Assembly (NCBI RefSeq): GCF_023091225.1
Contig: NZ_JAHWXM010000001.1
Location: forward strand, 1,240,001 to 1,304,000
DNA length: 64,000 nt
Direction of reading: 5' to 3'
From: Microbacterium galbinum
GTDB taxonomy: Bacteria; Actinomycetota; Actinomycetes; Actinomycetales; Microbacteriaceae
This document shows, piece by piece, positions 34,956-43,599 of the stretch. The position numbers and the translations under genes were made by a program. Every line of letters begins with the position of its first letter. Within the stretch, counting starts at the first letter, position 1. The notes under the pieces are model-generated. The model was not told where the DNA came from. It saw nothing but the letters and a program-made list of their open reading frames with translations, and did not search any database.

Positions 34956-35933
34956 ATGGACTTCGGATCCATCTTCACCAACACGGCCGCTTACCTCTTC
35001 AGCCCCATCACGCTGGCATACGCGCTGGCCGCCACGGGCCTCGCCGTGCACTTCGGCTACGCCGGACTGCTCAACTTCGGCATGGCGGCCTTCATGGCCA
35101 TCGGCGGCTACGGCTACGCGATCTCCGTGCTCTCGTTCGGGCTGCCGTGGTTCGTGGGCATGCTCATCGGCCTGCTCGGTGGCGCGCTCTTCGCCGTGCT
35201 CCTCGGCATCCCGACCCTGCGTCTGCGCGCCGACTACCTGGCCATCGCCACGATCGCGGCCGGCGAGATCGTGCGCCTGCTCTTCACCACGCAGGTCTTC
35301 GACGAGTTCACGAACTCCGCCGACGGCCTCGCGCAGTACAACGGCGGCTTCCGCGATGCGAACCCGTTCCCCCCGGGAACCTACGGGTTCGGCCCGTGGA
35401 CGTACACGGCCAACGACCTGTGGAACCGCGTGTTCGGGCTCATCGTGCTCGCCCTCGCCGTGCTCCTCGTCTGGGCGCTGATGCGCAGCCCCTGGGGGCG
35501 CGTGCTCAAGGGCATCCGCGAGGACGAGGACGCCGTGCGTTCGCTCGGCAAGAACGTCTTCGCCTACAAGATGCAGGCGCTGGTCGTCGGCGGTGTGCTC
35601 GGCGCGGCAGGCGGAATCGTCTTCGTCCTCCCGTCGGCGGTCGTCCCCGGCAGCTACTCGACGTCGCTGACGTTCTTCCTCTGGACGATCCTCCTGCTCG
35701 GCGGCGCGGCCACCGTGTTCGGCCCGACGCTCGGAGCGGTCCTGTTCTGGGTGGTCAACGCGTTCCTCGCGAGCCTCCTGCCGCAGCTGGCGAACGCCGG
35801 CCTGCTGCCGATGACCGACAAGCAGGCGGCGACCGTCGTCTACATCGTCGTCGGCGTCGCACTCATGCTGCTCGTGATCTTCCGCCCGCAGGGCATCCTC
35901 GGAGACAAGAGGGAGATGACCTTTGTCAAGTGA
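34956..35933 (+). CDS. livM: Branched-chain amino acid ABC permease LivM
   Basis: 325-residue second membrane subunit with about nine helices. LivM features are GLAVHFGYAGLLNFGMAAFMAIG near the N-terminus, LRADYLAIATIAAGEI, the ATPase-contact loop WGRVLKGIREDEDAVRSLGKN and the end FRPQGILGDKRE. It starts five nt after livH, and its end overlaps the livG start. A long loop rich in Pro, Gly and Tyr (about 120-150) is external. Confidence 0.95.
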   Translation: MDFGSIFTNTAAYLFSPITLAYALAATGLAVHFGYAGLLNFGMAAFMAIGGYGYAISVLSFGLPWFVGMLIGLLGGALFAVLLGIPTLRLRADYLAIATIAAGEIVRLLFTTQVFDEFTNSADGLAQYNGGFRDANPFPPGTYGFGPWTYTANDLWNRVFGLIVLALAVLLVWALMRSPWGRVLKGIREDEDAVRSLGKNVFAYKMQALVVGGVLGAAGGIVFVLPSAVVPGSYSTSLTFFLWTILLLGGAATVFGPTLGAVLFWVVNAFLASLLPQLANAGLLPMTDKQAATVVYIVVGVALMLLVIFRPQGILGDKREMTFVK

Positions 35934-36939
35934 ACTGACCCCCGAGCCGGCCGCCGCGCCGGCGACGGGAAGCATCAAGCGTCCGAAGACCACCGGTCTG
36001 ACGAAGGGCGAGGTCAAGCCCGGCGTCGCCAAGGTCGACCCGATCCTCGTTGTCGACGCGGTGCAGCGGCGATTCGGCGGCATGACCGCCGTCGACGTCG
36101 AGCACCTCGAGATCCCCCGCGGCGCCATCACGGCGCTCATCGGACCGAACGGCGCGGGCAAGACCACCCTCTTCAACCTGCTCTGCGGTTTCGACAGGCC
36201 CAACAGCGGCACCTGGTCGTTCGACGGCAAGAACCTGTCGGGCATCCCGTCGTTCAAGGTGGCCCGCATGGGTCAGGTGCGCACGTTCCAGCTCACGAAG
36301 TCGCTGTCGCTGCTCACGGTCCTCGAGAACATGAAGCTCGGAGCCACCGGGCAGCGCGGAGAGGGCTTCTGGTCGAGCCTGTTCCCCTTCCTCTGGCGCG
36401 CGCAGGACACCGAGATCGAGGGCAAGGCGCGTGAGCTGCTCGCGCGCTTCAAGCTCGACGCCAAGGAGAAGGACTTCGCCGCCGCGCTCTCGGGCGGTCA
36501 GCGCAAGCTCCTCGAGATGGCCCGGGCGCTCATGAGCGACCCGACGCTGGTGATGCTCGACGAGCCGATGGCCGGCGTGAACCCGGCCCTCACCCAGTCG
36601 CTGCTCGACCACATCCTCGACCTCAAGGATCAGGGCATGACCGTGCTCTTCGTCGAGCACGACATGCACATGGTGCGCCACATCGCCGACTGGGTCGTCG
36701 TCATGGCCGAGGGCCGCGTCGTCGCCGAAGGTCCGCCCGACCAGGTGATGGACGACCCCGCGGTCATCGACGCGTACCTCGGCGCCCACCAGGACGTCGA
36801 CCTCGGTGCCGTCACCGGTCGCATTCCGGTCGTCGCCGACGCCGAGGCTGCGCGCATCCGCGAACAGATCGAGGCCGAGGCAGAGGCAGAGCTCGAGGCG
36901 ACGGATCCCGTCGACTCCGACACGAAGGACAACGCATGA
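35923..36939 (+). CDS. livG: Branched-chain amino acid ABC ATP-binding protein LivG
   Basis: 338 residues. About 40 polar N-terminal residues precede the ATPase (about 45-290) with Walker A GPNGAGKTT, signature LSGGQRKLLEMARAL, Walker B VMLDEPMAGVNP and switch His in FVEHDMHMVRHIAD. The C-terminal tail (about 300-338) is acidic and Glu/Ala-rich. The TTG start lies inside the livM end, 11 nt before its stop, after an AGGGAG site. Longer than typical LivG (about 255) at both ends; the meaning of the tails is unknown. Confidence 0.95.
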   Translation: MSSELTPEPAAAPATGSIKRPKTTGLTKGEVKPGVAKVDPILVVDAVQRRFGGMTAVDVEHLEIPRGAITALIGPNGAGKTTLFNLLCGFDRPNSGTWSFDGKNLSGIPSFKVARMGQVRTFQLTKSLSLLTVLENMKLGATGQRGEGFWSSLFPFLWRAQDTEIEGKARELLARFKLDAKEKDFAAALSGGQRKLLEMARALMSDPTLVMLDEPMAGVNPALTQSLLDHILDLKDQGMTVLFVEHDMHMVRHIADWVVVMAEGRVVAEGPPDQVMDDPAVIDAYLGAHQDVDLGAVTGRIPVVADAEAARIREQIEAEAEAELEATDPVDSDTKDNA

Positions 36940-37673
36940 GCGAAGACAAGGTGGTCGTCGAACTCACGGACGTCCACGCGGGCTACCTTCCCGGCGTGAA
37001 CATCCTCAACGGGGCGAATCTCGTCGCGCGTCAGGGCGAGCTGATCGGCATCATCGGCCCGAACGGCGCCGGCAAATCGACGCTGCTCAAGGCGATGTTC
37101 GGCCTCGTCAACGTGCGCGGTGGAGAGATCACGCTGAACGGCGAGAGCATCGTGGGCCTCAAGGCCGACAAGCTCGTCAAGCGCGGGGTGGCCTTCGTGC
37201 CGCAGACGAACAACGTCTTCCCTTCGCTGTCGATCGAGGAGAACCTGCAGATGGGGCTCTACCAGAACCCCAAGATCTACGCGGAGCGCCTCGAGTTCGT
37301 CACCGGCATCTTCGCCGAGCTGGGTAAGCGTCTCAAGCAGCGCGCCGGGTCGCTCTCGGGCGGTGAGCGGCAGATGGTCGCGATGTCGCGGGCGCTCATG
37401 ATGGACCCGTCGGTGCTGCTGCTCGACGAGCCCTCGGCCGGCCTCTCCCCCGTGCGTCAGGACGACGCGTTCATCCGCGTCTCGGACATCAACAAGGCGG
37501 GTGTGACGACGATCATGGTCGAGCAGAACGCTCGCCGTTGCCTGCAGATCTGCGACCGCGGTTACGTGCTCGACCAGGGCAAGGACGCGTACGAAGGCAC
37601 CGGGCGCGAGCTGTTGAGCGACCCCAAGGTCATCGGACTGTACCTCGGGACGCTCGCCGACGACGTCGCCTGA
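36936..37673 (+). CDS. livF: Branched-chain amino acid ABC ATP-binding protein LivF
   Basis: 245-residue second ATPase of the transporter. Walker A is GPNGAGKSTLLKAMFG, the signature LSGGERQMVAMSRALM, Walker B LLLDEPSAGLSP; MVEQNARRCLQICDRGYVLDQG is the LivF-type switch region. The ATG overlaps the livG stop (ATGA). It is last in livHMGF, followed at once by a strong hairpin. Confidence 0.95.
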   Translation: MSEDKVVVELTDVHAGYLPGVNILNGANLVARQGELIGIIGPNGAGKSTLLKAMFGLVNVRGGEITLNGESIVGLKADKLVKRGVAFVPQTNNVFPSLSIEENLQMGLYQNPKIYAERLEFVTGIFAELGKRLKQRAGSLSGGERQMVAMSRALMMDPSVLLLDEPSAGLSPVRQDDAFIRVSDINKAGVTTIMVEQNARRCLQICDRGYVLDQGKDAYEGTGRELLSDPKVIGLYLGTLADDVA

Positions 37674-37685
37674 GCGCTTCGACGA

Positions 37686-37713
37686 GGGGCGGGATGCTTC
37701 GGCATCCCGCCCC
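37686..37713 (+). terminator. Strong terminator of livHMGF
   Basis: A perfect 12-bp stem (37686-37697 with 37702-37713) has a TTCG tetraloop and a short TTT run, 12 nt after the livF stop. Confidence 0.85.
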
Positions 37714-37760
37714 TTTCGCATGCCGCACGGCGGTGCAGTCATGGCTACCTGCCCGCACGA

Positions 37761-37794
37761 GGAAGGCCCCGGATGCGAGCATCCGGGGCCTTCC
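37761..37794 (-). terminator. Strong terminator of the livJ-like gene
   Basis: A perfect 16-bp inverted repeat (37761-37776 with 37779-37794) lies about 30 nt beyond the binding protein stop. Its core is CCGGATGC/GCATCCGG. Confidence 0.8.
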
Positions 37795-37825
37795 GAGTGA
37801 TCGGTCGATCAACTCATCGATTCGA

Positions 37826-39082
37826 TCAGTTGGTGCGCTCGATGGTGTTGCCCGCGACGTACTTGTAGATGCCGATGGTGGCGCCCTGCGGGTCGCCGTT
37901 CTCGTCGAACGTCACGTCGCCGGAGTAGCCGTCGTAGTCGGCCGTGCCGCCGTCGGTGATGATCTTGGCGCACTCGGCGAAGCTGGTGCACTTCTCACCG
38001 TCGCCCGAACCGCCCGAGATCTCCTGCATCTTGGCCGCGATGTCGGCGCCCTCGGTCGAACCGGCCGCGAGCGACGCGAGCGCCACCAGGATCACGGCGT
38101 CGTAGGCCTCGGCCGCGTAGGTGAAGTCCTTCACCTCGGGGTTGCCGGCAGCCGTCCACGACGCCTGCAGGCGATCCGTGAAGTCGTCCTCGAGTGCAGG
38201 ACCCGCCTTCGTGCCCTGCGCGCCCTCGAGCGAGACCGAGATCTCGTCGCCGTAGTCGGACAGGTTGCCGTCGACCATGTAGAACTTGTCGGCCGAGATG
38301 CCGGCGTTCACCAGCAGCGGCGCGATGGTCTTGAACTGCTCGAACGACACGATCGCGACGGCGTCCGGGTTCTGGGCCTTGATCGACTCGACCTGCGCAT
38401 CGAACTGCGCATCGCCGACGTTGAACGAGACCGACTCGACGACCTCGCCGCCGGTGCCCTCGAACGTCGTGGTGAGCGCGTCGTTCAGGCCGGTGCCGTA
38501 GGCGTCGTTCTGGTAGATGATGCCGAGCGTCTTGGCGCCGTCCTCGGCGATCAGGTTGCCGAGCACCTCGCCCTGCAGCAGGTCGCTGGGGGCGGTGCGG
38601 AAGTAGAGTCCGTCGTCCTCCCAGGCGGTGAAGTCGGGGGACGTGTTCGACGCCGAGATCTGGAGGATCCCCGCGCTCACGTTTCCGTCGAGCACCAGCT
38701 TCGAGACACCGGAGGCGGCCGCACCGACGATCGCACTGACGTCAGCGTTGCGCAGCTTCTCGATCGACGTCTCGTACGCCTTGGTGTCGGTGTCGCCCTC
38801 GTCCTCGGCGGTGAGGTCGATGGTGATGCCGGCCTCCGCCGCGTTGACCTCCTCGACCGCGAGTCCGACACCGGACTCCATGGGCGGTCCCAGGAATGCC
38901 AGCGACCCCGTCTTCGGCAGCAGCGAGCCGAGCTTGAGGGTGAGATCGGTGGCGGGCGCGCCGCCGTCGGACGAGTCATCGGACGGGGTGCTGCTGCAAC
39001 CCGCGATGACGAGGGCAGACGCGCTGACAAGCGCAATGCCTGCGAAGATCTTCGCGGTGCGCGAACCCTTCAGTGCCTTCAT
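37826..39082 (-). CDS. Branched-chain amino acid ABC substrate-binding lipoprotein
   Basis: 418-residue LivJ/LivK-type (peripheral binding protein 6) lipoprotein. Signal: MKALKGSRTAK, a hydrophobic core, then lipobox VIAGC near residue 29, followed by a Ser/Asp-rich linker. The fold starts LKLGSLLPKTGSLAFLGPPMESGV, with the family VGAAASGVS and IIYQNDAYGTGL stretches. A disulphide-capable Cys pair (EKCTSFAECAKI) lies near the C-terminus. It is convergent with livHMGF and separated by two terminators, so it is expressed on its own promoter, allowing excess binding protein. Confidence 0.94.
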   Translation of the reverse strand: MKALKGSRTAKIFAGIALVSASALVIAGCSSTPSDDSSDGGAPATDLTLKLGSLLPKTGSLAFLGPPMESGVGLAVEEVNAAEAGITIDLTAEDEGDTDTKAYETSIEKLRNADVSAIVGAAASGVSKLVLDGNVSAGILQISASNTSPDFTAWEDDGLYFRTAPSDLLQGEVLGNLIAEDGAKTLGIIYQNDAYGTGLNDALTTTFEGTGGEVVESVSFNVGDAQFDAQVESIKAQNPDAVAIVSFEQFKTIAPLLVNAGISADKFYMVDGNLSDYGDEISVSLEGAQGTKAGPALEDDFTDRLQASWTAAGNPEVKDFTYAAEAYDAVILVALASLAAGSTEGADIAAKMQEISGGSGDGEKCTSFAECAKIITDGGTADYDGYSGDVTFDENGDPQGATIGIYKYVAGNTIERTN

Positions 39083-39214
39083 AATGCTCCCTTGCGTAAC
39101 TGAGAGTGGACGTGACCACAGTCGAGTGCTCTAACCCTAGGGCGCAGAAGCGCTCCGTAGGGGTCGCAAGTGTTTCGGTGCGTTAACGATCCGCTACGCG
39201 GTGGAATACCGGTT

Positions 39215-40150
39215 TCAGACGATGGGCGTGGGAGCGGTCCTTCGCCCTCGTCGCGCGGCGAGCAGCAGGTCGATCACGAACACGACGATCGCGATCCAGA
39301 CGATCACGAAACCGGCCCAGCGCTCGGCCGGCATGGGCTCGTGGAGGAAGACGACGCCGATGACGAACTGCATCACCGGGGTGATGAACTGGATCATCCC
39401 GATGACGGTGAGATCGATCCGGCGCGCACCGGCGGCGAACAGAAGCAGGGGCACGGCCGTCGCGATCCCGGCGCAGGCCAAGAGCACTGCGTGCCATCCG
39501 CCGTTCACGCCCATCGTGAGGCCCGCCGGGGTCTGAGCCACCAGGATGAGCTGCACGACGGCGATCGGGATCAACCAGAAGGACTCGAGGGTCAGACCGC
39601 TGACGGCATCCACCGCCGGCCCGATCTGCTTCTTGATGAGTCCGTACAGACCGAAGGAGGCCGTCAGCGAGAGGGCGATCCACGGGAACTCGCCGTGGGC
39701 CACGATGATCACGACCACGGCGACCGAGGCGATCCCGATCGCCGCCCACTGGAGCCGGCGGATCCGCTCGCGCAGCACGAACACGCCCAGGAGCACCGTC
39801 GTGATCGGGTTGATGAAGTACCCGAGGCTCGTCTCGACCACGTTTCCCGTCAGGGTGCCGATGAGGAACACCTGCCAGTTGACGTAGATGAGCAGGCCCG
39901 CGAGCGCCGTCCAGCCGAGGAGCTTCGGCCGCCGGATGATCGCCAGGAACGCGGTCCAGCCCCGCATGACGGTGAGGAGCAGGAGGCAGAAGACGAACGA
40001 CAGCAGCACCCGCCAGGCGACGACCTCCCAGGGCCCCGTGGGCACGAGAAGCAGGAAGTACAGGGGCAGCACGCCCCACAGCAGATAGGCACCGCCCGCG
40101 TAGGCGACTCCGGAGGTCTGGCTCGACGAAGCGCGGGGGACGGAACTCAC
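39215..40150 (-). CDS. rarD: EamA family transporter RarD
   Basis: 311-residue drug/metabolite transporter superfamily protein with ten predicted helices. RarD-type features are YLLWGVLPLYFLLL near the start, EVVAWRVLLSF, IYVNWQVFLIGT, TSLGYFINPITTVLLGVFVLRE and MIQFITPVMQFVIGVVFLHEPM. RarD proteins were named for chloramphenicol sensitivity, but the true substrate is not known. The GTG start is supported by a TAGTGT box ending six nt upstream (leaderless). It is monocistronic. Confidence 0.9.
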   Translation of the reverse strand: MSSVPRASSSQTSGVAYAGGAYLLWGVLPLYFLLLVPTGPWEVVAWRVLLSFVFCLLLLTVMRGWTAFLAIIRRPKLLGWTALAGLLIYVNWQVFLIGTLTGNVVETSLGYFINPITTVLLGVFVLRERIRRLQWAAIGIASVAVVVIIVAHGEFPWIALSLTASFGLYGLIKKQIGPAVDAVSGLTLESFWLIPIAVVQLILVAQTPAGLTMGVNGGWHAVLLACAGIATAVPLLLFAAGARRIDLTVIGMIQFITPVMQFVIGVVFLHEPMPAERWAGFVIVWIAIVVFVIDLLLAARRGRRTAPTPIV

Positions 40151-40152
40151 CG

Positions 40153-40158
40153 CACAAC
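40153..40158 (-). promoter_or_regulatory. Leaderless -10 box of rarD
   Basis: TAGTGT on the minus strand ends about six nt before the GTG start at 40150. No convincing -35 box. Confidence 0.45.
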
Positions 40159-40269
40159 ACTATGCCCGCGGTGCGCATCCACTGGCGGTTCCGTGGCCTG
40201 CCGGATGATTTCGGCAGGAATCGGATGCCGCGTGGCGGATGCTGCGCTTTCTTCCCGGGGTCCAAAATG

Positions 40270-40291
40270 GCCGATCGGTATACTGATCGGC
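40270..40291 (+). promoter_or_regulatory. Palindromic operator-like site over a -10 box
   Basis: Inverted repeat GCCGATC-N8-GATCGGC, with TATACT (40279-40284), a good -10 hexamer, as the spacer. It lies about 90 nt before the pyruvyltransferase start. A dimeric regulator bound here would block the promoter. Confidence 0.5.
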
Positions 40292-40379
40292 ATCGCCTGA
40301 GCCCTCGCGATTCCGCGATTCCCCTCGCGGACAGCCCTGCCTCCGCACCCGACGGCGGCGGTCTCCCGAAGGACGTGCC

Positions 40380-41909
40380 GTGCCCCCGCACACGCTCCCC
40401 CCGGTCGTCGCGTGCGGCGCCTACGAACGCGACAACCTCGGCGATCTGCTCTTCTTCGTGGTCGCCGATCACTTCGCGCGCGGCATCGTCGATGTCGAGT
40501 ACACCGCGCCGATCGCCGTCGACATGTCCGCGCTCCTCGGGCGGCGGATCACCGCGACCGGCCCGACCCTCACCGAGAAGCCCGCCACGGGCATCTGGAC
40601 CGTCGGTGGCGAGGTCGGCTCCACGCAGCGCGAGTACGTCTACCGGACCGCCGTCGACGACGCCGAGTGGTCGCGGTTCTCGTCACTCGACGCGGCCGAA
40701 CAGGACGCGCTCCTCGACGAGGTGATGAACGCACGGATGGAGTCGCCGTACGTGCCGCGACCGAGCGCGTTCCCCCGCAACCGCGGGGCGCGCCTGGTGC
40801 TCAACTCCGTCGGAGTCTCGGGCATCGGCGGCCTGACTCCCTGGCGTGCCGCCGTCGCCACGAGCGCCCTGCGCGAAGCGCGCTACATCTCGGTCCGTGA
40901 TCCGAAGTCCGCCGAACTGCTCGAGCGCCTCGGCATCCCGCACCGTCTCGCGCCCGACCTCGTCCACACGATCGCGTCGGTCCTACCGATCGATGCACCC
41001 CGCGACAGCTCCGTGCTCCTTCAGCTGTCGGAAGGACACATCCGCACGTACGGCATCGAGGCATGGACCGACGCCATCGTCGCGTGCTCGGAACTCGGGG
41101 ATCATCCCATCCGGCTCTTCGTCGCCGGATCAGCGCCCGCGCACGATTCGATCGAGCGCTACCGCGAACTCATCGACCGGGTCTCGGCCGAGCGCCCGGA
41201 CTGGGACATCGCCCTCAGCGACGCACGCTCGATCGACGACCGTGTGCGCGAGATCGCCACGGCCTCCCTCTGGATCGGCAGCTCATTGCACGGCCGCATC
41301 CTCGCGTGCGCCTACGGCACGAAGCGCCTCAGCATCGCCAAGCCGAAGGTCGACGTCTACGCCGAAACCTGGGACGCGGACTTCCCGTTCGGCATCGAGC
41401 CCTCCAGCCTTCCTGCTGCCGTGACCGCAGCACTCGAACACGAGCCGGATGCTGCGCATGCCGCGGCCCTCGCGGACTCCGCGCGCAAGAGCGTGGTCGA
41501 CGCCCTGGCGGTCTTCACCGAAGCGGACGACGCGCCGGAGAGCGACGCTCTCGCCATCCGCATCGACGAGGTCACCCAGCTCCAGATCGCAGCGATGCGA
41601 CTCGAGCACGAGCATGCCGAGGCGGTGCGCTTCGGCAAGGAGCGCGCAGCCGAGGCCCTCCGACTCGCCGGCGACAGGGATGAGCAGCGTCGGGCCCGGC
41701 AGGCCGTCGAGAAAGAACTCGCCGAATCACACGCTCGACTGAAGAAAGCGGAAACCGAGCTCGAGAGCCTGCGTTCACGGCTGCACGAGATCGAGACGAG
41801 CACGTCGTGGAAGATCGGATCGCGCCTCACCTCCGTGGCGCATGCGCTGCGACTTCCCCGACCGTCGTCGCTCCGACGGCGCGGGCGCGACGACTCCGCC
41901 GCGCGCTGA
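40380..41909 (+). CDS. Polysaccharide pyruvyl transferase family protein with coiled-coil tail
   Basis: 509 residues. The PS_pyruv_trans domain (about 8-320) opens with VACGAYERDNLGDLLFF and includes VRDPKSAELLERLGI and WIGSSLHGRILACAYGTKR, the motif of CsaB/WcaK-like enzymes that add pyruvate ketals to surface glycans. About residues 385-480 are a long Glu/Arg/Ala coiled coil ending in TSTSWKIGSRLTS, a motif often seen at the tail of cell-surface glycosyltransferases. It probably decorates a wall or exopolysaccharide. The GTG follows an AAGGA site. It is monocistronic, between a palindromic promoter and a strong hairpin. Confidence 0.85.
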   Translation: MPPHTLPPVVACGAYERDNLGDLLFFVVADHFARGIVDVEYTAPIAVDMSALLGRRITATGPTLTEKPATGIWTVGGEVGSTQREYVYRTAVDDAEWSRFSSLDAAEQDALLDEVMNARMESPYVPRPSAFPRNRGARLVLNSVGVSGIGGLTPWRAAVATSALREARYISVRDPKSAELLERLGIPHRLAPDLVHTIASVLPIDAPRDSSVLLQLSEGHIRTYGIEAWTDAIVACSELGDHPIRLFVAGSAPAHDSIERYRELIDRVSAERPDWDIALSDARSIDDRVREIATASLWIGSSLHGRILACAYGTKRLSIAKPKVDVYAETWDADFPFGIEPSSLPAAVTAALEHEPDAAHAAALADSARKSVVDALAVFTEADDAPESDALAIRIDEVTQLQIAAMRLEHEHAEAVRFGKERAAEALRLAGDRDEQRRARQAVEKELAESHARLKKAETELESLRSRLHEIETSTSWKIGSRLTSVAHALRLPRPSSLRRRGRDDSAAR

Positions 41910-41910
41910 C

Positions 41911-41950
41911 GAGAAGGGGCCCGGATGCCGAAGCATCCGGGCCCCTTCTC
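41911..41950. terminator. Strong bidirectional hairpin
   Basis: A perfect 18-bp stem (41911-41928 with 41933-41950) with a CGAA loop separates the convergent pyruvyltransferase and groES genes. It again has the GGATGC/GCATCC core. Confidence 0.85.
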
Positions 41951-41962
41951 GGGAACGCTGAA

Positions 41963-42259
41963 TCAGCGGACGACGACCGCCAGGACGTCGCGAGCCGACA
42001 GGACGAGGAATTCGTCCGCACCGAACTTGACCTCGGTGCCGCCGTACTTGCTGTAGAGCACGCGGTCGCCGACGGCGACGTCGAGCGGAACGCGGTTGCC
42101 GTTGTCGTCGATGCGACCGGGGCCGACCGCCACGACCTCGCCCTCCTGGGGCTTCTCCTTGGCGGTGTCGGGGATGACCAGGCCACTCGCGGTGGTCTGC
42201 TCGGCCTCGACCTGCTTGATGACGATGCGGTCCTCGAGCGGCTTGATGGAAACCGACAC
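41963..42259 (-). CDS. groES: Co-chaperonin GroES
   Basis: 98-residue 10-kDa chaperonin, cap of the GroEL ring. The N-terminus [13 protein letters not shown], mobile loop [19 protein letters not shown], and [17 protein letters not shown] are canonical. It is not followed by groEL: downstream is a terminator and a pyruvyltransferase gene. The start is reached through a 40-nt leader with a purine-rich AAGAAGAGG site, and the promoter carries CIRCE, so HrcA repression and heat induction are expected. Confidence 0.97.
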   Translation of the reverse strand: MSVSIKPLEDRIVIKQVEAEQTTASGLVIPDTAKEKPQEGEVVAVGPGRIDDNGNRVPLDVAVGDRVLYSKYGGTEVKFGADEFLVLSARDVLAVVVR

Positions 42260-42299
42260 GGTCTACCTCTTCTTTCTTGACGCTGACACGAAAGACTTG

Positions 42300-42326
42300 T
42301 TCGCACTCTCAACCCGAGAGTGCTAA
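42300..42326 (-). promoter_or_regulatory. CIRCE element (HrcA operator)
   Basis: TTAGCACTC-N9-GAGTGCGAA on the minus strand, one mismatch in one arm from the CIRCE consensus. It lies directly after the groES -10 box. Confidence 0.93.
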
Positions 42327-42330
42327 CGCC

Positions 42331-42360
42331 AGTGTAGGCGCTTCGCTGGCACTCATGCAA
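42331..42360 (-). promoter_or_regulatory. groES promoter
   Basis: TTGCAT (42360-42355), an 18-nt spacer and TACACT (42336-42331) on the minus strand form a good housekeeping promoter just ahead of CIRCE. Confidence 0.7.
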
Positions 42361-42386
42361 CGCGAGTGCCAGCCCCGCCGCCCGCG

Positions 42387-42392
42387 TAGGCT
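42387..42392 (+). promoter_or_regulatory. Leaderless -10 box of the THUMP-like methyltransferase
   Basis: TAGGCT ends six nt before the GTG at 42399. The divergent groES -35 box is less than 30 nt away. Confidence 0.5.
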
Positions 42393-42398
42393 GAGCGA

Positions 42399-43598
42399 GT
42401 GGAGATGTCTGAGCTGCAAGCACTGCTGACCCCCGTCGGGCTGGAGTTGCTGGATGCGCTCGGCAGCGTCGAGTCGACGGACGAGGTCACGCGCGCGGTG
42501 TCGCGGTTGCGGGCCGACGGACACTCCCCCGAACTCGTCTCGGCCGTGGTCGGCCAGGCGCACCTGCGTGCGAAGGCGGGAGCGAAGTTCGGACCGTTCG
42601 CCGAGCGGATGCTGTTCACCCGCGCGGGCCTCGAGCAGGCCACACGTCTCGGCGTCGCCGCCCGCCACGCCCAGCGCATGCGCAGCGCGGGGCTGACCCG
42701 CATCGCCGACCTCGGCTCCGGGATCGGCGGCGATGCCCTCGCCTTCGCCGGAGCCGGTCTCGATGTGCTCGCGGTCGACGCCGACCCGGTGACCGCGGCG
42801 ATCGCGGCGTACAACCTCGCCCCGTTCGGTGAGAGCGCGACCGTGCAGCACGGCACGGCCGAGAGCGCCGACCTCGACGGGCGCGACGCGGTGTGGATGG
42901 ACCCCGCCCGGCGCACGGCCGGGCACAGCGAGACCCGTCGCGTCTCGCCCGACGACTACTCCCCCTCGCTGGACTGGGCATTCGCGCTCGCGTCCCGCGT
43001 GCCGACCGGGATCAAGCTTGGCCCCGCACACGATCGCGATGCGCTGCCGGCCGATGCCGAGGCCCAGTGGGTCAGCGCCGACGGCAGCGTGGTCGAGCTC
43101 GTGCTCTGGACCGGGGCTCTTGCCCGGGCCGGCGTGCGCCGCGCCGCGCTCGTGATCCGCGGCGAGCGCTCGCACGAACTCACCGCCGGCGCCGACGCCG
43201 TCGACGCCGAGGTGCGCCCGCTCGGCGCCTTCCTGCACGAACCCGACGGAGCGGTGATCCGGGCTCGTCTGATCGGCGACGTCGCCCGCAGCCTCGATGC
43301 CGGCATGCTCGACGAGAAGATCGCCTATCTGACCTCGGATGCCGCGCTCACCAGCCCCTTCGTGCAGTCCTTCCGGGTGCGCGAGACGATGGCCGCGAAC
43401 CCGAAGGCGATCAATGCCGTGCTCAGGGCGAACGACATCGGCACGCTGGAGATCAAGAAGCGCGGAGTCGATATCGACCCGGCGCAGTTCCGCAAGAAGC
43501 TCACGCTGCGCGGTGGTGCCTCGGCCACGTTGATCCTGGTGCGGGTCGGAGACCAGCGCCGCGCGATCCTCGCCGACCGGGTGTCCGCCGCCGAGTAG
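42399..43598 (+). CDS. Class I SAM-dependent methyltransferase with THUMP-like domain
   Basis: 399-residue protein. An N-terminal helical part (about 1-95; EMSELQALLTPVGLELLDAL, LRAKAGAKFGPFAERMLFTR) precedes a Rossmann methyltransferase domain (about 100-250) with DLGSGIGGDALAFAGAGLDVLAVDAD and a DPARR motif. A C-terminal THUMP-like domain (about 310-395) contains EIKKRGVDIDPAQFRKKL. This actinobacterial family may modify RNA, but the target is unknown. The GTG start is chosen over an ATG two codons later because of the -10 spacing. It is divergent from groES. Confidence 0.87.
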   Translation: MEMSELQALLTPVGLELLDALGSVESTDEVTRAVSRLRADGHSPELVSAVVGQAHLRAKAGAKFGPFAERMLFTRAGLEQATRLGVAARHAQRMRSAGLTRIADLGSGIGGDALAFAGAGLDVLAVDADPVTAAIAAYNLAPFGESATVQHGTAESADLDGRDAVWMDPARRTAGHSETRRVSPDDYSPSLDWAFALASRVPTGIKLGPAHDRDALPADAEAQWVSADGSVVELVLWTGALARAGVRRAALVIRGERSHELTAGADAVDAEVRPLGAFLHEPDGAVIRARLIGDVARSLDAGMLDEKIAYLTSDAALTSPFVQSFRVRETMAANPKAINAVLRANDIGTLEIKKRGVDIDPAQFRKKLTLRGGASATLILVRVGDQRRAILADRVSAAE

Positions 43599-43599
43599 G

